Origin: Isochrysis galbana
Lineage: Eukaryota > Haptophyta > Isochrysidales > Isochrysidaceae
Assembly (NCBI GenBank): GCA_018136815.1
Contig: JADDIW010000022.1
Location: 1-50,113, forward strand
DNA length: 50,113 nucleotides
Reading direction: 5' to 3'
Shown here: in pieces, positions 40,316 to 50,113 of the stretch
How the letters are laid out: each line of letters begins with the position of its first letter
Numbering within the stretch: position 1 is the first letter of the stretch
Made by a program: the position numbers and the translations under genes
Notes under the pieces: generated by a model
What the model saw: only the letters and a program-made list of their open reading frames with translations
Told to the model about the DNA's origin: nothing
Database searches by the model: none

Positions 40316-40440
40316 TTTTTTTTTGGGTGCCACCGCCTCAAAACAGCCCAAATATCCCAGCCATATCCAAAAGATATCCATTTCCGGCAAAGCTGCCCAA
40401 ATATCCAAATAGATATCCGGGATATCCTGGCCTGGGCCTA
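40316..40440 (-). repeat. Word-rich interspersed element, GGATAT subfamily, copy 3
   Basis: On the minus strand: TAGGCCCAGGCCAGGATATC, CCGGATATCTATTTGGATAT, TTTGGGCAGCTTTGCCGG, then three further GGATAT-type words. It ends in A9 and CC. The 5' 40 bp are nearly identical to copy 1. Confidence 0.65.
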
Positions 40441-40442
40441 GA

Positions 40443-40579
40443 GGGGAGGGCGGCGGGCGTGCAGCGCCTGTGCGAGCTCGCGCGGAGCTTCCGGCTGTCG
40501 TCGGTGGACCTCTCGTGCAACCCGATTGGCGCGGAGAGCGGAGAGCCAGCCAATGCTCTCACAGCTGAGGAAGCTCAAG
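40443..40579 (+). pseudogene. Leucine-rich-repeat gene remnant (one exon)
   Basis: VQRLCELARSFRLSSVDLSC followed by NPIGAES is one LRR of the ribonuclease-inhibitor type. The exon ends at a normal donor (CTCAAG|GTGCAG). Its 5' side is cut by the interspersed element ending at 40440, and I find no continuing LRR exons to the right. Probably a fragment of a lost or displaced gene. Confidence 0.5.
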
Positions 40580-41159
40580 GTGCAGGTTACTCAATGCAAT
40601 TGAGTGTGTGTGGGGGGGGGGGTGGGAGGGGAGGGGGGTCGAATACTCTAGTAAATATAATATGCATATATGCGGGCCAGCCAAAAATATTTTGGTGTTA
40701 GGGGGTCTACCGCTCGCAGTGCCAACACCGTAAAAACAGCTTTTACGGAAGTACTAGTACTAGGGATAAGCGCCTCGGGTGCTCCCAGGGGGACGCCCAA
40801 GATGGTTAAATATAAATATTCAAAAACTCAAAAACGTACTTCCCATTCCCACCTAGGAACTCGTTCGTCCTCCAACCCTCCAATAACCCTCGAAAAAAAG
40901 AAGAGCCATGCCGCTGGAGTGCCGCTGGAGCAGTAGTGTGAAGACACCGTGGAATCGGCCCGTTTTTTGGCCACCGTAGACCTTAGAAAGACGGTGGAAA
41001 GGGGTTACCGATGTAAACTTTCCTATGCTTTCTAGGACAGTAGAAAGTAGACGGATGGCTCAGGAGGAAGCAGTCGGCCCGCACTACTAAGGTTATACTC
41101 AGCCTCCAGAACCCAGTTCGGAGCGAAGGGTGGGGTTTTCTTTTTGGGGGGGGGCGGGG
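40580..41159. other. Intergenic
   Basis: G-run at 40610-40640 and AT-rich stretch 40640-40900. No gene seen. Confidence 0.4.
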
Positions 41160-41400
41160 GCTTTTCCCGCTCGATTCTCTTCTCTTCTCTCTCTTCTCTT
41201 CTCTCTCTTCTCTTCTCTCTCTTCTCTCCTCTCTCTTCTCTTCTCTCTGTTCTCTTTTCTCTCTTCTCTTCTCTCTCTCTTCTCTTCTCTCTGTTCTCTT
41301 TTCTCTCTTCTCTTCTCTCTCTCTTCTCTTCTCTTCCTTCTCTTCTCTCTCTTCTCTCGCTCTCTCTCTCTCTCTCTCTCTCCTCCTCTCTCCCCCCCCC
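41160..41400 (+). repeat. TTCTC microsatellite upstream of PARP
   Basis: Nearly pure TCTCTTCTCT repeat, about 230 bp before the PARP start codon, like the tract before the acyltransferase gene. Confidence 0.9.
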
Positions 41401-41629
41401 CTCCACATTAATAATCCCTCTCGTTTTCTTCTGCTGCGCTCCCCACCACTTCGGAGATTTTGGCGCCCACGCAATGGCGGTGACGCCGAGTGCAACCTCA
41501 AGAGGAGAGAATAAAACAGCGAGGAAAGAGAGAAGAAGCGGTGGGCGGGAGAGCGCGGGAGACGGAAGAGCGGAGAGCGGAGAGAGAGGGAGGGAGGGAG
41601 AGAGGGAGGGAGGGAGGAGTGGAGAGCAC

Positions 41630-44600
41630 ATGAGCTACCGTGGCGACGATGGCGAGATCCCTGACCGCTTCCGGCTCGACTACGCTCCCACCTCGAGGGC
41701 GACGTGCAAAGGGTGCGGCCGTGCCATCCTGCAGGCGGAGGTACGCTGTGGCATCAAGGTGCGCCTCTCTCTGCCTCTCTCTCTCTCTCTCTCTCTCTCC
41801 CCCCCCCCCCCCTCCCCCCCCCCCCTCCCTCCCTCCCTCTTGGCCTCTCTCCCCTCTCCCTCCCTCCCTTTCCCCCCTCCCTCCTCGCCCCAATCGTCTC
41901 TCCCCCTCCTCTGCCCCTCGCCTCCCTCCCCCACCCCCCCTCTCCAATCGCCTCCCTCCCCCTTTCACTCTCCCTCCGATGCCTCATCTCTCCCTCTCCC
42001 CTTCGCCTCCCTCTTCTTGCTGGTCACCAGCAGCCCGCGCCTACCCGCCCCCGCCGACGCTGCAGGTGCGGTCGGCCTTCCACGACGGCTTCGACATGCA
42101 CTGGAACCACGCCCTGTGCGGCGCGAGGCAGGGGGCAAGTGGGCCTGCCTCCTTCAAGGGCTTCCAGCGGCTTCGGTGGGACGACCAGGTCAAGCTGGCG
42201 CAGGCGCTCAAGCAGCCGCTCGAGCTCGCGAGGCCGTGCGTCAGTCGCACCAAGCGGATCAACGAGATGGTCTGGGAGGTCTACGATCTGATCAGCTCGG
42301 TGCCCAAGAAGCTGCTGCGCGATGCGCTAGAGCAGAACCAGCGCTTTGTCACCGACAAAATGTCGCCATATGAGCTCGCCTACACGATTTCCGACCTCGT
42401 TGTCAATGGGATGCTGCCTGCGTGCCCATTTTGCTCGTGTGAGGCGCTTGTAGGGGAGGGCGGGCAGATTCGGTGCGCGGGCTTCGCGGCCGGAACCTCC
42501 ACGTGCAGCTTCAATGTGGTCGTCGAGCCCGTGCTCGGAGGCCAGGTTGGCTCCGACGAGATGCGCAAGCGCACTGCGCGCTCGGGCACCTTCGAGCTGA
42601 CTCCGGCGCTCGAAAAGGCGCTCAAGAAGTGGAGCATGCCGCCCGACGCGCCTGTGCGGTCCGTTGGCGGCGGCGGCGCGCCCTGCGACGCTGTCTGCGC
42701 GGCGGCCGAATCTGCGTCGGAAGACGAGGAGGATCCCCCGCAGGGCTATGCGATGGCCGGACTTGCCGTGGCCTCGGTGGGCTCGACTTCTCCAAACGCG
42801 ACGGAGCTGCGGGCGCTCGTCGAGGCGAACGGTGGTGAGTGGATACATGGCTCAGTGGGCGACGGCTCATGCCTCAGCCTGCTCGTGACCGCTCCCGCTG
42901 AGCTTGACAAGAAGAAGCCAGCCGTCAAACTCGCCACCGCTCTGTCGGCGGGTGTGCCCGTCGTCTCGACCGACTACTTGCTGTTGCTCGCCGGCGTGGA
43001 GCCCGGCAAACGCACGGCGGCGAAGCCGGCGGCCCGGCCCGTGAGCAAATCAAACGGCATGCCTAGCGCCGAGCGGAATGCTCCGCCGCTCACTGGCGGC
43101 GGGGCGGGCGACACGCTCGATACGGATGAGGTGAGCTCCATGCGCGTGGCGGAGCTTCGCTCGCACCTCGAGGCGCGTGGCCTCTCCACCTCGGGCACCA
43201 AGCCGGTGCTCGTCAAACGGCTCCATTGCGCCGCGCAGTCGGAGGCAGCGCTCCGTTCGGAGCAGCACTTCGAGGACGCGCGAAAGGGCAAGGCCAAGGT
43301 AGAGCGGCCGCGCCAGGCACAGCCGCCACCGCCCAAACGGGTCAAGACGGGTGCGGCCGGCGCGCCGACGGCCCCCCCGCCCATCAAGGGAGTCTTGCTG
43401 CGCCAGCGGAAGCACATGCAGCCCTTCCTGCTCCGGCCAGAGGCGGGAGCGGGAGCGCGGCTGCCTCGCCTCGCCGCCGCCATCGAGCAAAAAAAGGCGG
43501 CTGAGGTGCGAAGCGCGCACACGAAGAAGCCGCCACGCACCTTCCTCCCGCCCGTCATGGTAGGCTCGGCCCTGTCCAAGGTGAACGCGCCGGCGGGGCC
43601 CCGGACTGCGGAGCGGCTGCACGCCGGGAAGATCCAGCTCGCGCCCCACATTGTCCGTTGCCTCACCCCTTCTCACCTCGATGCCGCCTACCCATCTCGC
43701 CTGATTGGGCCGCAGGTGGAGCCCGGCGCTCACAAGCCCGCGAGCACTGAGGTGTACATTGATGAGTACAACCTCGCGTGGCACGCGGTGCTCAACTCGG
43801 TCAACCTATCGGAGGGCACCAACAAGTACTATCGGATGCAACTCCTGCGCACCGGCTCCAATTACTGCATCTACAAGGGGTGGGGCCGTGTCGGCGGCGG
43901 CGTCGGCGGCAAGAGTTCCGGCCGCGGTGGCTCCGGCCGCAACGGCAAGATGAACTCAGACCTCGTGCACGACCACGGCCGGGACCTACAAGGCGCCAAG
44001 GAGGAGTTCCGAGTCAAGTTCAAGGAGCTCACGCGCCTCGACTTCGAGTGGGCGGAACCTCCAGTCCAGGTGCGCGATGGTCGGGGCGCTTCTAGAGGTG
44101 AGGCTCTCATTGGGGAGCGGAAGGCGTGGATCAGGTTCTGGAATACAATAAGGCTGCGCTGTTGCAGCGCGACTGCACGCGGCCGCGCGTTGGAGCTTGG
44201 CGTCCGCCTTGACCGCACCTTACCATGCGGCCGCGTAGGCGCCGGGCGGATACTTTGTTACGCTGATACCGGGTCAAATGCCTAATGCCGCCAACTCTGC
44301 GGACCGTGCTCCCGCTTCGCCTACTACTGGCGGCTTTTCGCTCACCAGCTCCAAGCTGCCCGAGCCCGTCGCGCGGCTCATCTCTCTCATCGGAGACAAG
44401 AGGATGATGGCAGCGCAGCTGGAAGAGATGCATGTTGATCTGGATAAGATGCCGCTGGGCTCCATCTCGGATGTGCAGATCCGGAGAGGCTACGCCGCGC
44501 TGAATAAGCTGGCCAACGCGCTTCAGTCGCCCGCCTCCGACCCCTCAGAGCAGAAGCACATGTTGCTCGCCCTCACCACGGAGTTCTACACCATTGTCCC

Positions 44601-45687
44601 GCACCGGTTCGACTTGTGCACGGTGCGCCGCTGGAGGCGCTTGGCGCGACCCTCCATGCGCGCGCGACGATGAGCTCCCCGGGCACTCGGTTTTCACGCA
44701 GGTGCCTCCCGTCATCGATACGCTACCCGCTCTGCGCGAGAAGCTCGACATGGTGGAAGCTCTCTTGCAGATTGCCGAATCGCAGCGGCTCTCACGCAAG
44801 CTGGGCCCGGCTGCGGATGCTCACCCTATCGATGCCATGTATGCACAGCTCGGCGTGCAGCTCGAACCGGCGTCCATGGACGAGGTTGAGATGGTGCGGA
44901 AATACGCTGCCAACACGCACGGCTCGACGCACTCGACCTACACCATCCGCGTCAAGGACGTGCTGCGCGTGCACAAGGAGGAGGAGGCCGCGCGCTTCCG
45001 TGGAAGCGAGCTCAACAATCGCAAGCTCCTCTGGCACGGCTCTCGCCTCACAAACTGGACCGGGATCCTCTCGCAGGTGCGAAGGCGTGCGAAGCAGGCC
45101 ACGCAGCGCGTGCACAAATATCAAGCAGGCAGTCTCGGGGCCGCTCCGCGTGCGTGGGCGTTCTGAACAGCCCTCCCATCGTCGGGACGCTCACCTGCAC
45201 GCGCCCCAACCCCGGACAGGGCTTGCGCATCGCGCCTCCCGAGGCGCCCGCCACCGGCTACATGTTCGGCAAAGGCGTCTACTTCGCGGACGTCTCGTCG
45301 AAGTCGGCAAACTACACCTCCGCCACTTCGGCGAATCCCACCGCCGTGCTGCTGCTCTGTGATGTGGCACTCGGTGAGCAGTACGAGCGCCTCAACGCCG
45401 AGTACGAGGCGCCCGAGATGTGCGTCAAGCACAGAAAACACTCAACATGGGGCGTCGGCCAGTTTGCACCGGACGAGGCGGGTGCGCATCAGCTCGATGA
45501 GGGCAAGCTGCATGTGCCCATGGGAAAATCTGGGGAGTCGCGCTATTTGAAGGAGCACTTTGACCGGCTTCGGCGCCAAGAAGGCGGCCGCGCGAAAGCT
45601 GCGCTCCTCTACAACGAGTATATCGTCTATGACGTGCGGCAGATTCGGATGAAGTATGTGGTCGTCTGCGAGCTCGACTACGCATGA
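41630..45687 (+). CDS. PARP1-like poly(ADP-ribose) polymerase with BRCT and SAP domains
   Basis: Five exons (41630-41758, 42066-44069, 44239-44622, 44702-45076, 45220-45687) give 1,119 residues. One PARP zinc finger spans the first splice: CKGC in exon 1, HWNHALC in exon 2. A PADR1 region follows (about 75-225, with CPFC). Next come a BRCT domain (about 270-345: GLAVASVGS, GVPVVSTDYL), a SAP motif (about 400-430: MRVAELRSHLEARGLSTSGTK) and a WGR domain (NYCIYKGWGRVGG). Then the helical regulatory domain (MPLGSISDVQI) and the ADP-ribosyl transferase fold, with the H-Y-E triad in LLWHGSR, GKGVYFAD and NEYIVYD. It is a nuclear NAD-dependent DNA-break sensor. It has one N-terminal finger instead of two, and both BRCT and SAP. 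Intron 1 (307 bp) is CT/C-rich. A 63-bp in-frame segment before 43715 might be a further intron. Confidence 0.95.
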
Positions 45688-46240
45688 TCTGGGTGCATCG
45701 CCGGCATGGCGCAGCAGCTCGCGCATGACACCTGTCCAAAATTGAAAATTCACACCGAAAAAGCTCCCCACGCCCCCCCCCCCCCTTTTTCTGGCTCGCC
45801 TGTCTAGAAAAACGCCCACCTCTCCTCACGGGGAGCTGCAAGGCTGCCTCGAACCCTGCTAGCGCGTCCCAGGGAAGGTTCACTCCGCTCCTCTGCGCTC
45901 CTATTCTACCGATAAAATGTGCCCTCCGTCGCCCTTCCAAGACACTTCCTCCGCCTTCCTGCCAGCTTCCTTGCTGGTGCCTTCCGCCCCGTTTCCTGCT
46001 AGTCTCTGAATCGGTTACACCGCATTAAGGCCAAGCTTAAAGGGGAAACTCCTAGTCTAGTTCAGTTACCGTTCCCGAACAAAAATCTCAAACTCTCGTT
46101 CATCTCGTTTTGCATCTCGTCGGGGCCTCCAGCCATCTCATTACATCTCGTCGGGCCCTCAGGTGTCGTTCCGTCAAATGTGGGACATGAGTCGAATTGA
46201 GCGATCGAATGTCCACAGTTGTACACAGCGTTATTTTAAA
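45688..46240. other. Intergenic, PARP 3' flank
   Basis: C-run at 45770-45785. CTCGTT/CATCTCGT words at 46090-46160. No gene or RNA seen. Confidence 0.4.
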
Positions 46241-46254
46241 ATTAAACTAGCGTA

Positions 46255-46860
46255 ACATTCCCTGCTTCCCGCGACGCGTGTCCCCCCGGAGGGCGCCGTG
46301 TCGGCGCTTTTCGATTGTGATTACTTGTAACTATGGGCACGGCGCGATGTGCATCGGCCACCCCGCGGGGGCGCCGTGCGTGCGCATAGAAACTTTTTCC
46401 CCTAAGGCCCACATTAACGTAAAGTAGCCGTATACGAGATGTTTCGCTGCGCAGCACGTGTGATTACTTGCAATCACTGTGCACGCCGTGCGTGTGCGCA
46501 TCGACTCCCCCCCTCGCGAGGGCGCCGTGTGTGCGCATAGAAACTTTTTCCCCTAAGGCCCACATTAACGTAAAGTAGCCATATACGATGTTTCGTTTAC
46601 GCAGCACGTGTGATTACTTGCAATCACTGTGCACGCCGTGCGTGTGCGCATCGACTCCTCCCCTCGCGAGGGCGCCGTGTGTGCGCATAGAAACTTTTTT
46701 CCCTAAGGCCCACATTAACGTAAAGTAGCCATATACGAGATGTTTCGTTTACGCAGCACGTGTGATTACTTGCAATCATTGTGCACGCCGTGCGTATGCA
46801 CATCGGCTCCCCCCCCGCGGGGCGCCGTGCGTGCGCATAGCAACTTCCAGGAAGGTGCAC
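46255..46860 (+). repeat. 150-bp tandem repeat, about 4 copies
   Basis: ACATTAACGTAAAGTAGCC recurs at about 46411, 46562 and 46712. Each unit has CACGTGTGATTACTTGCAA, a CGCGAGGGCGCCGTG block and GCGCATAGAAACTTTTT. The first and last units are partial or diverged. The array ends 90 bp before the start of the repetitive ORF at 46951 and may be its promoter region. Confidence 0.88.
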
Positions 46861-46950
46861 GCCGTGCGTTCACTCTTTCCGCGGGGGGACTCTGGACGCA
46901 GAGGCGGTCGGGAACCGTGGGGGCACCGTGATAAGCGTTCTGACGAACTA

Positions 46951-48867
46951 ATGGCAGATATAGACCCGCTCTACTGTGTTAATAACTACGGTATACCGAG
47001 TACGCCCACAATCAGTGCGACACCAGACGACGTGAATGGCTACCTAATTCAGCCACAATCCGATTTGGTGAAGGGTGAAACGGAGTGGATTGTCGACGCC
47101 TATCGCCTGACACACCCTCCTGATGATCTTACTCAATTCCGCAGAAATAAGGGTGATGCCAAGTGGGCGGCATGTGTGTTCCTCATGAACGGCGGTAATC
47201 CTGATGACTTGAAGCATCCCGAGCTCATCGAGAGGAAGCCCCCTCTGTCGACGAGTCAAATGATGGAGACTGAAGAAGTTGGCACGCAAGTATTTGATGA
47301 TCAATATCAGCTGACTGTGGCAAGTGGCGCGCCACTGATCCCGGGTCAAGGTCAACGTCAGCTGACGGCGGCGAGTGGCGCGCCACCGCAATATCAGCTG
47401 ACTCACATGCAGCAAACGGCGGCGAGTGGCACGCTAATTCCGCAAACTCATCAACAGCCAGAACACTATCAACCGCCGATGCCACTGCTACAGACGGCGA
47501 CGAGTAGCCAGATCCCGGGGCCCCCGGGTCAGCTGAATCAACCGACGAGCCAAGCGGCGAGTAGCTCTCACATGAATACGGGGGCTAGCCTGCCGCAACT
47601 CCAAGGTCCGGTTGATCTCATTCAAATGATTGATACTCGAATTGAAAATATACGGGGAGAAACTGATGGCGCGATTCAAGTTATAAATAACACAACGGTA
47701 GAAGCGGGTGCGTTCCTACGGACCAAAGTGGCTGAAGCGGAGGGTGCGATGCGGAGGAGAGCGGAGGCCATCGCCACCGCCGTCTCCTCCTCCTCCGCAT
47801 TCGCCGCCGCCTTCGCCGCCGCCGTCTCCCCCTCCACCGTCTCCTCCACCTCCCTCTCATCCGCCTCCTCCGTCTCCGCCTCCGCCTTCGCCGCCACCCT
47901 CGAGGCCGCCGCCGTCTCCTCCTCCACCGTCTCCACCACCTCCCTCGCCCCCTCCCCCTCCGTCTCCACCTCCGCCCACGCAGCCGCCCTCGCCGCCACC
48001 TCCGTCTCCGCCGCCTCCCTCATTCCCGCCTCCTCCGTCTCCGCCTCCGCCACTGACGCCGCCATCGCCACCGCCGTCTCCTCCTCCTCCGTCTCCGCCG
48101 CCGCTGACGCCGCCGCCGTCTCCCCCTCCACCGTCTCCGCCACCTCCCTCTCATCCGCCTCCTCCGTCTCCGCCTCCGCCTTCGCCGCCACCCTTGAGGC
48201 CGCCGCCGTCTCCTCCTCCACCGTCTCCTCCTCCTCCGTCTCCGCGTCCGCTGACGCCGCCGCCGTCTCCCCCTCCACTGTCTCCGCCACCTCCCTCTCA
48301 TCCGCCTCCTCCGTCTCCGCCTCCGCCTCCGCCGCCACCCTTGAGGCCGCCGCCGTCTCCTCCTCCACCGTCTCCGCCACCTCCCTCGCCTCCTCCCCCT
48401 CCGTCTCCACCTCCGCCCACGCAGCCGCCCTCGCCGCCACCTCCTTCTCCTCCTCCGTCTCCGCCGCCTCCCTCATTCCCGCCTCCTCCGTCTCCGCCTC
48501 CGCCACTGACGCCGCCATCGCCACCGCCGTCTCCTCCTCCTCCGTCTCCGCCGCCGCTGACGCCGCCGCCGTCTCCCCCTCCACCGTCTCCGCCACCTCC
48601 CTCTCATCCGCCTCCTCCGTCTCCGCCTCCGCCTTCGCCGCCACCCTTGAGGCCGCCGCCGTCTCCTCCTCCACCGTCTCCGCCACCTCCCTCGCCTCCT
48701 CCCCCTCCGTCTCCACCTCCGCCCACGCAGCCGCCCTCGCCGCCACCTCGGTCCTAATGGGCCCCGGACATGTGACATGTGCTTGTTGGGTGTATGGGGA
48801 ACTTTCTACCGAAAAAATTCCTCAAATTTTCTCAACCCTGAGATGGCCATTTTCTTACCCCCAATAA
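46951..48867 (+). CDS. Unrecognised protein with Ser/Ala/Val-rich repeat C-terminus
   Basis: ATG at 46951 (MADIDPLYCVNNYGIPSTPT) opens 638 codons without introns. Residues 1-110 look globular (GETEWIVDAYRLTHPPDDL, NKGDAKWAACVFLMNGGNPD). Residues 110-215 are Gln/Pro/Ser-rich with repeats of QLTAASGAP type. Residues 215-255 could form a coiled coil. From about 270 to 600 the protein is a long imperfect repeat of VSASAFAATLEAAAVSSSTV type. The same DNA in the +2 frame (47708-48757) encodes SPPPPSPPPP-type repeats like algal hydroxyproline-rich wall proteins, and the minus strand is also open. Which frame is used over the repeat is therefore open; a frame switch by splicing would give a globular head plus a Hyp-rich tail. 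GC content is lower in 46951-47700 than in neighbours. Confidence 0.5.
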   Translation: MADIDPLYCVNNYGIPSTPTISATPDDVNGYLIQPQSDLVKGETEWIVDAYRLTHPPDDLTQFRRNKGDAKWAACVFLMNGGNPDDLKHPELIERKPPLSTSQMMETEEVGTQVFDDQYQLTVASGAPLIPGQGQRQLTAASGAPPQYQLTHMQQTAASGTLIPQTHQQPEHYQPPMPLLQTATSSQIPGPPGQLNQPTSQAASSSHMNTGASLPQLQGPVDLIQMIDTRIENIRGETDGAIQVINNTTVEAGAFLRTKVAEAEGAMRRRAEAIATAVSSSSAFAAAFAAAVSPSTVSSTSLSSASSVSASAFAATLEAAAVSSSTVSTTSLAPSPSVSTSAHAAALAATSVSAASLIPASSVSASATDAAIATAVSSSSVSAAADAAAVSPSTVSATSLSSASSVSASAFAATLEAAAVSSSTVSSSSVSASADAAAVSPSTVSATSLSSASSVSASASAATLEAAAVSSSTVSATSLASSPSVSTSAHAAALAATSFSSSVSAASLIPASSVSASATDAAIATAVSSSSVSAAADAAAVSPSTVSATSLSSASSVSASAFAATLEAAAVSSSTVSATSLASSPSVSTSAHAAALAATSVLMGPGHVTCACWVYGELSTEKIPQIFSTLRWPFSYPQ

Positions 48868-49574
48868 ACAGCCTGTTTGACCGCCCTAACAAAGGCAGAC
48901 GCGCCAGACTCACGCCAACATTGTCGACACTAACATATCTTCCCCACAGACCGACACAGAGAGAGAACAAACAAGGAACGACAAGTCAGAGAAAGCCGAC
49001 AAGAGAGCGACGATGTGACGGACCATCAGACGGCGAATCGACAGTTACTTACGCGCGGAGAATAAGTTATCACAGGGAGGCCGCAGCGCGGCCCCCTGTG
49101 GCTTGAGGATGAGACCGCGGCGCGTCGCGCCGCGCATCCTCAAACGCACACACGGGGGGATTGCGTGGGAGACTCACACAAGCGAACAAGGAGAGAAGGA
49201 GAAGGGGAGAGATCACGGCTCGACTCATGAGGCCCTCTCCACCTCCTCATCCCAATATAAGTTCTGGGGTGCACACCACGCAAAACCATCCGTGACATAA
49301 GTAGAAGATAAGGAGGGAATCGTAGAAGTAGAAGACCTCCTATTAAATGAAAACGCTGATGAACGAGAGCAGCCCCTGCGCTGGGGAAAGCCCGAAAGCC
49401 CCCCCCCCCGGTATCACTTGGACACCTGGCTCGTCAAGCATGGCGGGATTCCAGGACGGAAAAGTTGTGTCCAATTAGCTAGTGGGGTTGGCTAGGATAT
49501 AACATTAATTATTAGTATCCTTGTCTTTGTCTTCCTTCTTCCTTGTTTGGTCTGTCTCTATCAGTTTGTGGGGA
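48868..49574. other. Intergenic with two strong adjacent hairpins
   Basis: Hairpin 1 (49071-49100): arms CACAGGGAGGCCGC and GCGGCCCCCTGTG, one bulge. Hairpin 2 (49103-49143): outer arms TTGAGGATG/CATCCTCAA, inner arms CGCGGCGCG/CGCGCCGCG around a single T. The rest shows no gene. Confidence 0.6.
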
Positions 49575-49850
49575 AGATGTGTTAGTGTTGAGATTGTTGG
49601 TGCGCGTCTGGTGCGTGTGCGTGTGTCGTTTTCGGACGGCAGTCTTTCGTCCTGTCGGTCTTGTTACTTGTTAGCCCCTCGTCCCTCGTCCTCATTCTTG
49701 TTCTCACCCCCGTTCTCGTTCTCTGTTTGCATTCTTAACACTTAACACTCAATCACTACACCGACTCCCTCGCTCGTGCTCCCGTTCCCTCTCGCCATCA
49801 AAATGTCCGCTCCATCGTCGCGTTCGACCTCGCCTAAATAAGCCCGTCCT
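49575..49850 (+). repeat. Dispersed repeat R, copy 4
   Basis: Leader rich in GTTCTCG/CCTCGTCC words, then ATGTCCGCTCCATCGTCGCG at 49803 encoding MSAPSSRSTSPK and a stop. It matches 1161-1500 in order and orientation. Confidence 0.55.
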
Positions 49851-50113
49851 CTCGCCTCCAACTTTTTGAGGTGGTTGAGCCCGTCTTTCCACTTGTGACT
49901 TGTGCCTCGTCAAGCCGCGCCTCTCGCCGTAAATCCTTCACCATCTCCGTCGCCAATTGGTTGTGCGGCAACTTCCAATTCTTTAGCTGCTCGGCTTGTT
50001 TCAACAGGGGGAGGGCACAAAGGCGCCTCCCCCATGTCCCATGTGAACAAAGAATGAACTGAGTTGTCCTTAACAAGAACACAGCATAATTGATAAGCTA
50101 TCGTGATAGTGAT
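49851..50113. other. Right end of window, no gene seen
   Basis: No convincing frame. It may continue repeat R. Confidence 0.3.

Noticed and set aside
1..50113. tRNA or rRNA genes
   Set aside because: I saw no cloverleaf with T-loop and anticodon features or rRNA-like blocks, though a covariance-model scan was not possible.

Overview
The window is nuclear DNA of a GC-rich, intron-rich unicellular eukaryote. The evidence is short GT-AG introns (donors often GTGCGT or GTGAGC, acceptors often GCGCAG), one GC-AG intron, and typical eukaryotic proteins: PARP, PDI, cytochrome b5 and an Asp/Asn hydroxylase-like protein. G/C tracts, CT microsatellites and minisatellites are very abundant. An alga such as a haptophyte fits the composition, but the sequence alone does not prove it. 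Exon models were built by hand from open frames, splice dinucleotides, matching intron phase and family motifs. No database search was possible.

Layout. 1-724: 3' exons of an unrecognised gene. 1.2-3.05 kb: dispersed repeats and a 107-bp minisatellite ending at the start of a soluble cytochrome b5 gene (3070-4061). 4.17-12.17 kb: two consecutive indoleamine 2,3-dioxygenase (IDO) domains on the same strand, each split into about 10-12 exons. 12.5-15.1 kb and 18.1-23.0 kb: copies of one non-LTR retrotransposon (LINE) family. Two copies have perfect 16-bp target-site duplications, and all copies with both ends are internally deleted. 15.4-17.7 kb: an aspartyl/asparaginyl beta-hydroxylase-like gene. 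23.0-26.7 kb: an unknown ORF and an unknown 656-residue type II membrane protein, both on the minus strand. 26.7-29.6 kb: 2.9 kb of microsatellite and a 120-bp minisatellite. 29.6-32.05 kb: an intronless OafA-type acyltransferase with an SGNH domain. 32-34.8 kb: LINE and small interspersed fragments. 34.8-37.6 kb: an eight-exon PDI. 37.6-41.6 kb: repeat fragments, a small minus-strand gene and an LRR gene remnant. 41.6-45.7 kb: a PARP1-like gene with zinc finger, PADR1, BRCT, SAP, WGR and catalytic domains. 46.2-48.9 kb: a 150-bp tandem array and a long repetitive ORF that is open in several frames. 48.9-50.1 kb: strong hairpins and a dispersed repeat.

The most coherent functional group is cytochrome b5 followed by two IDO domains. 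IDO must be reduced to the ferrous state to work, and cytochrome b5 has been implicated as its reductant in mammalian cells. The second IDO appears to have lost the GTGGT loop. The mobile DNA has two features worth attention: LINE derivatives that keep both termini while losing their middle, and small interspersed elements that share a scaffold but carry a different repeated short word in each subfamily.
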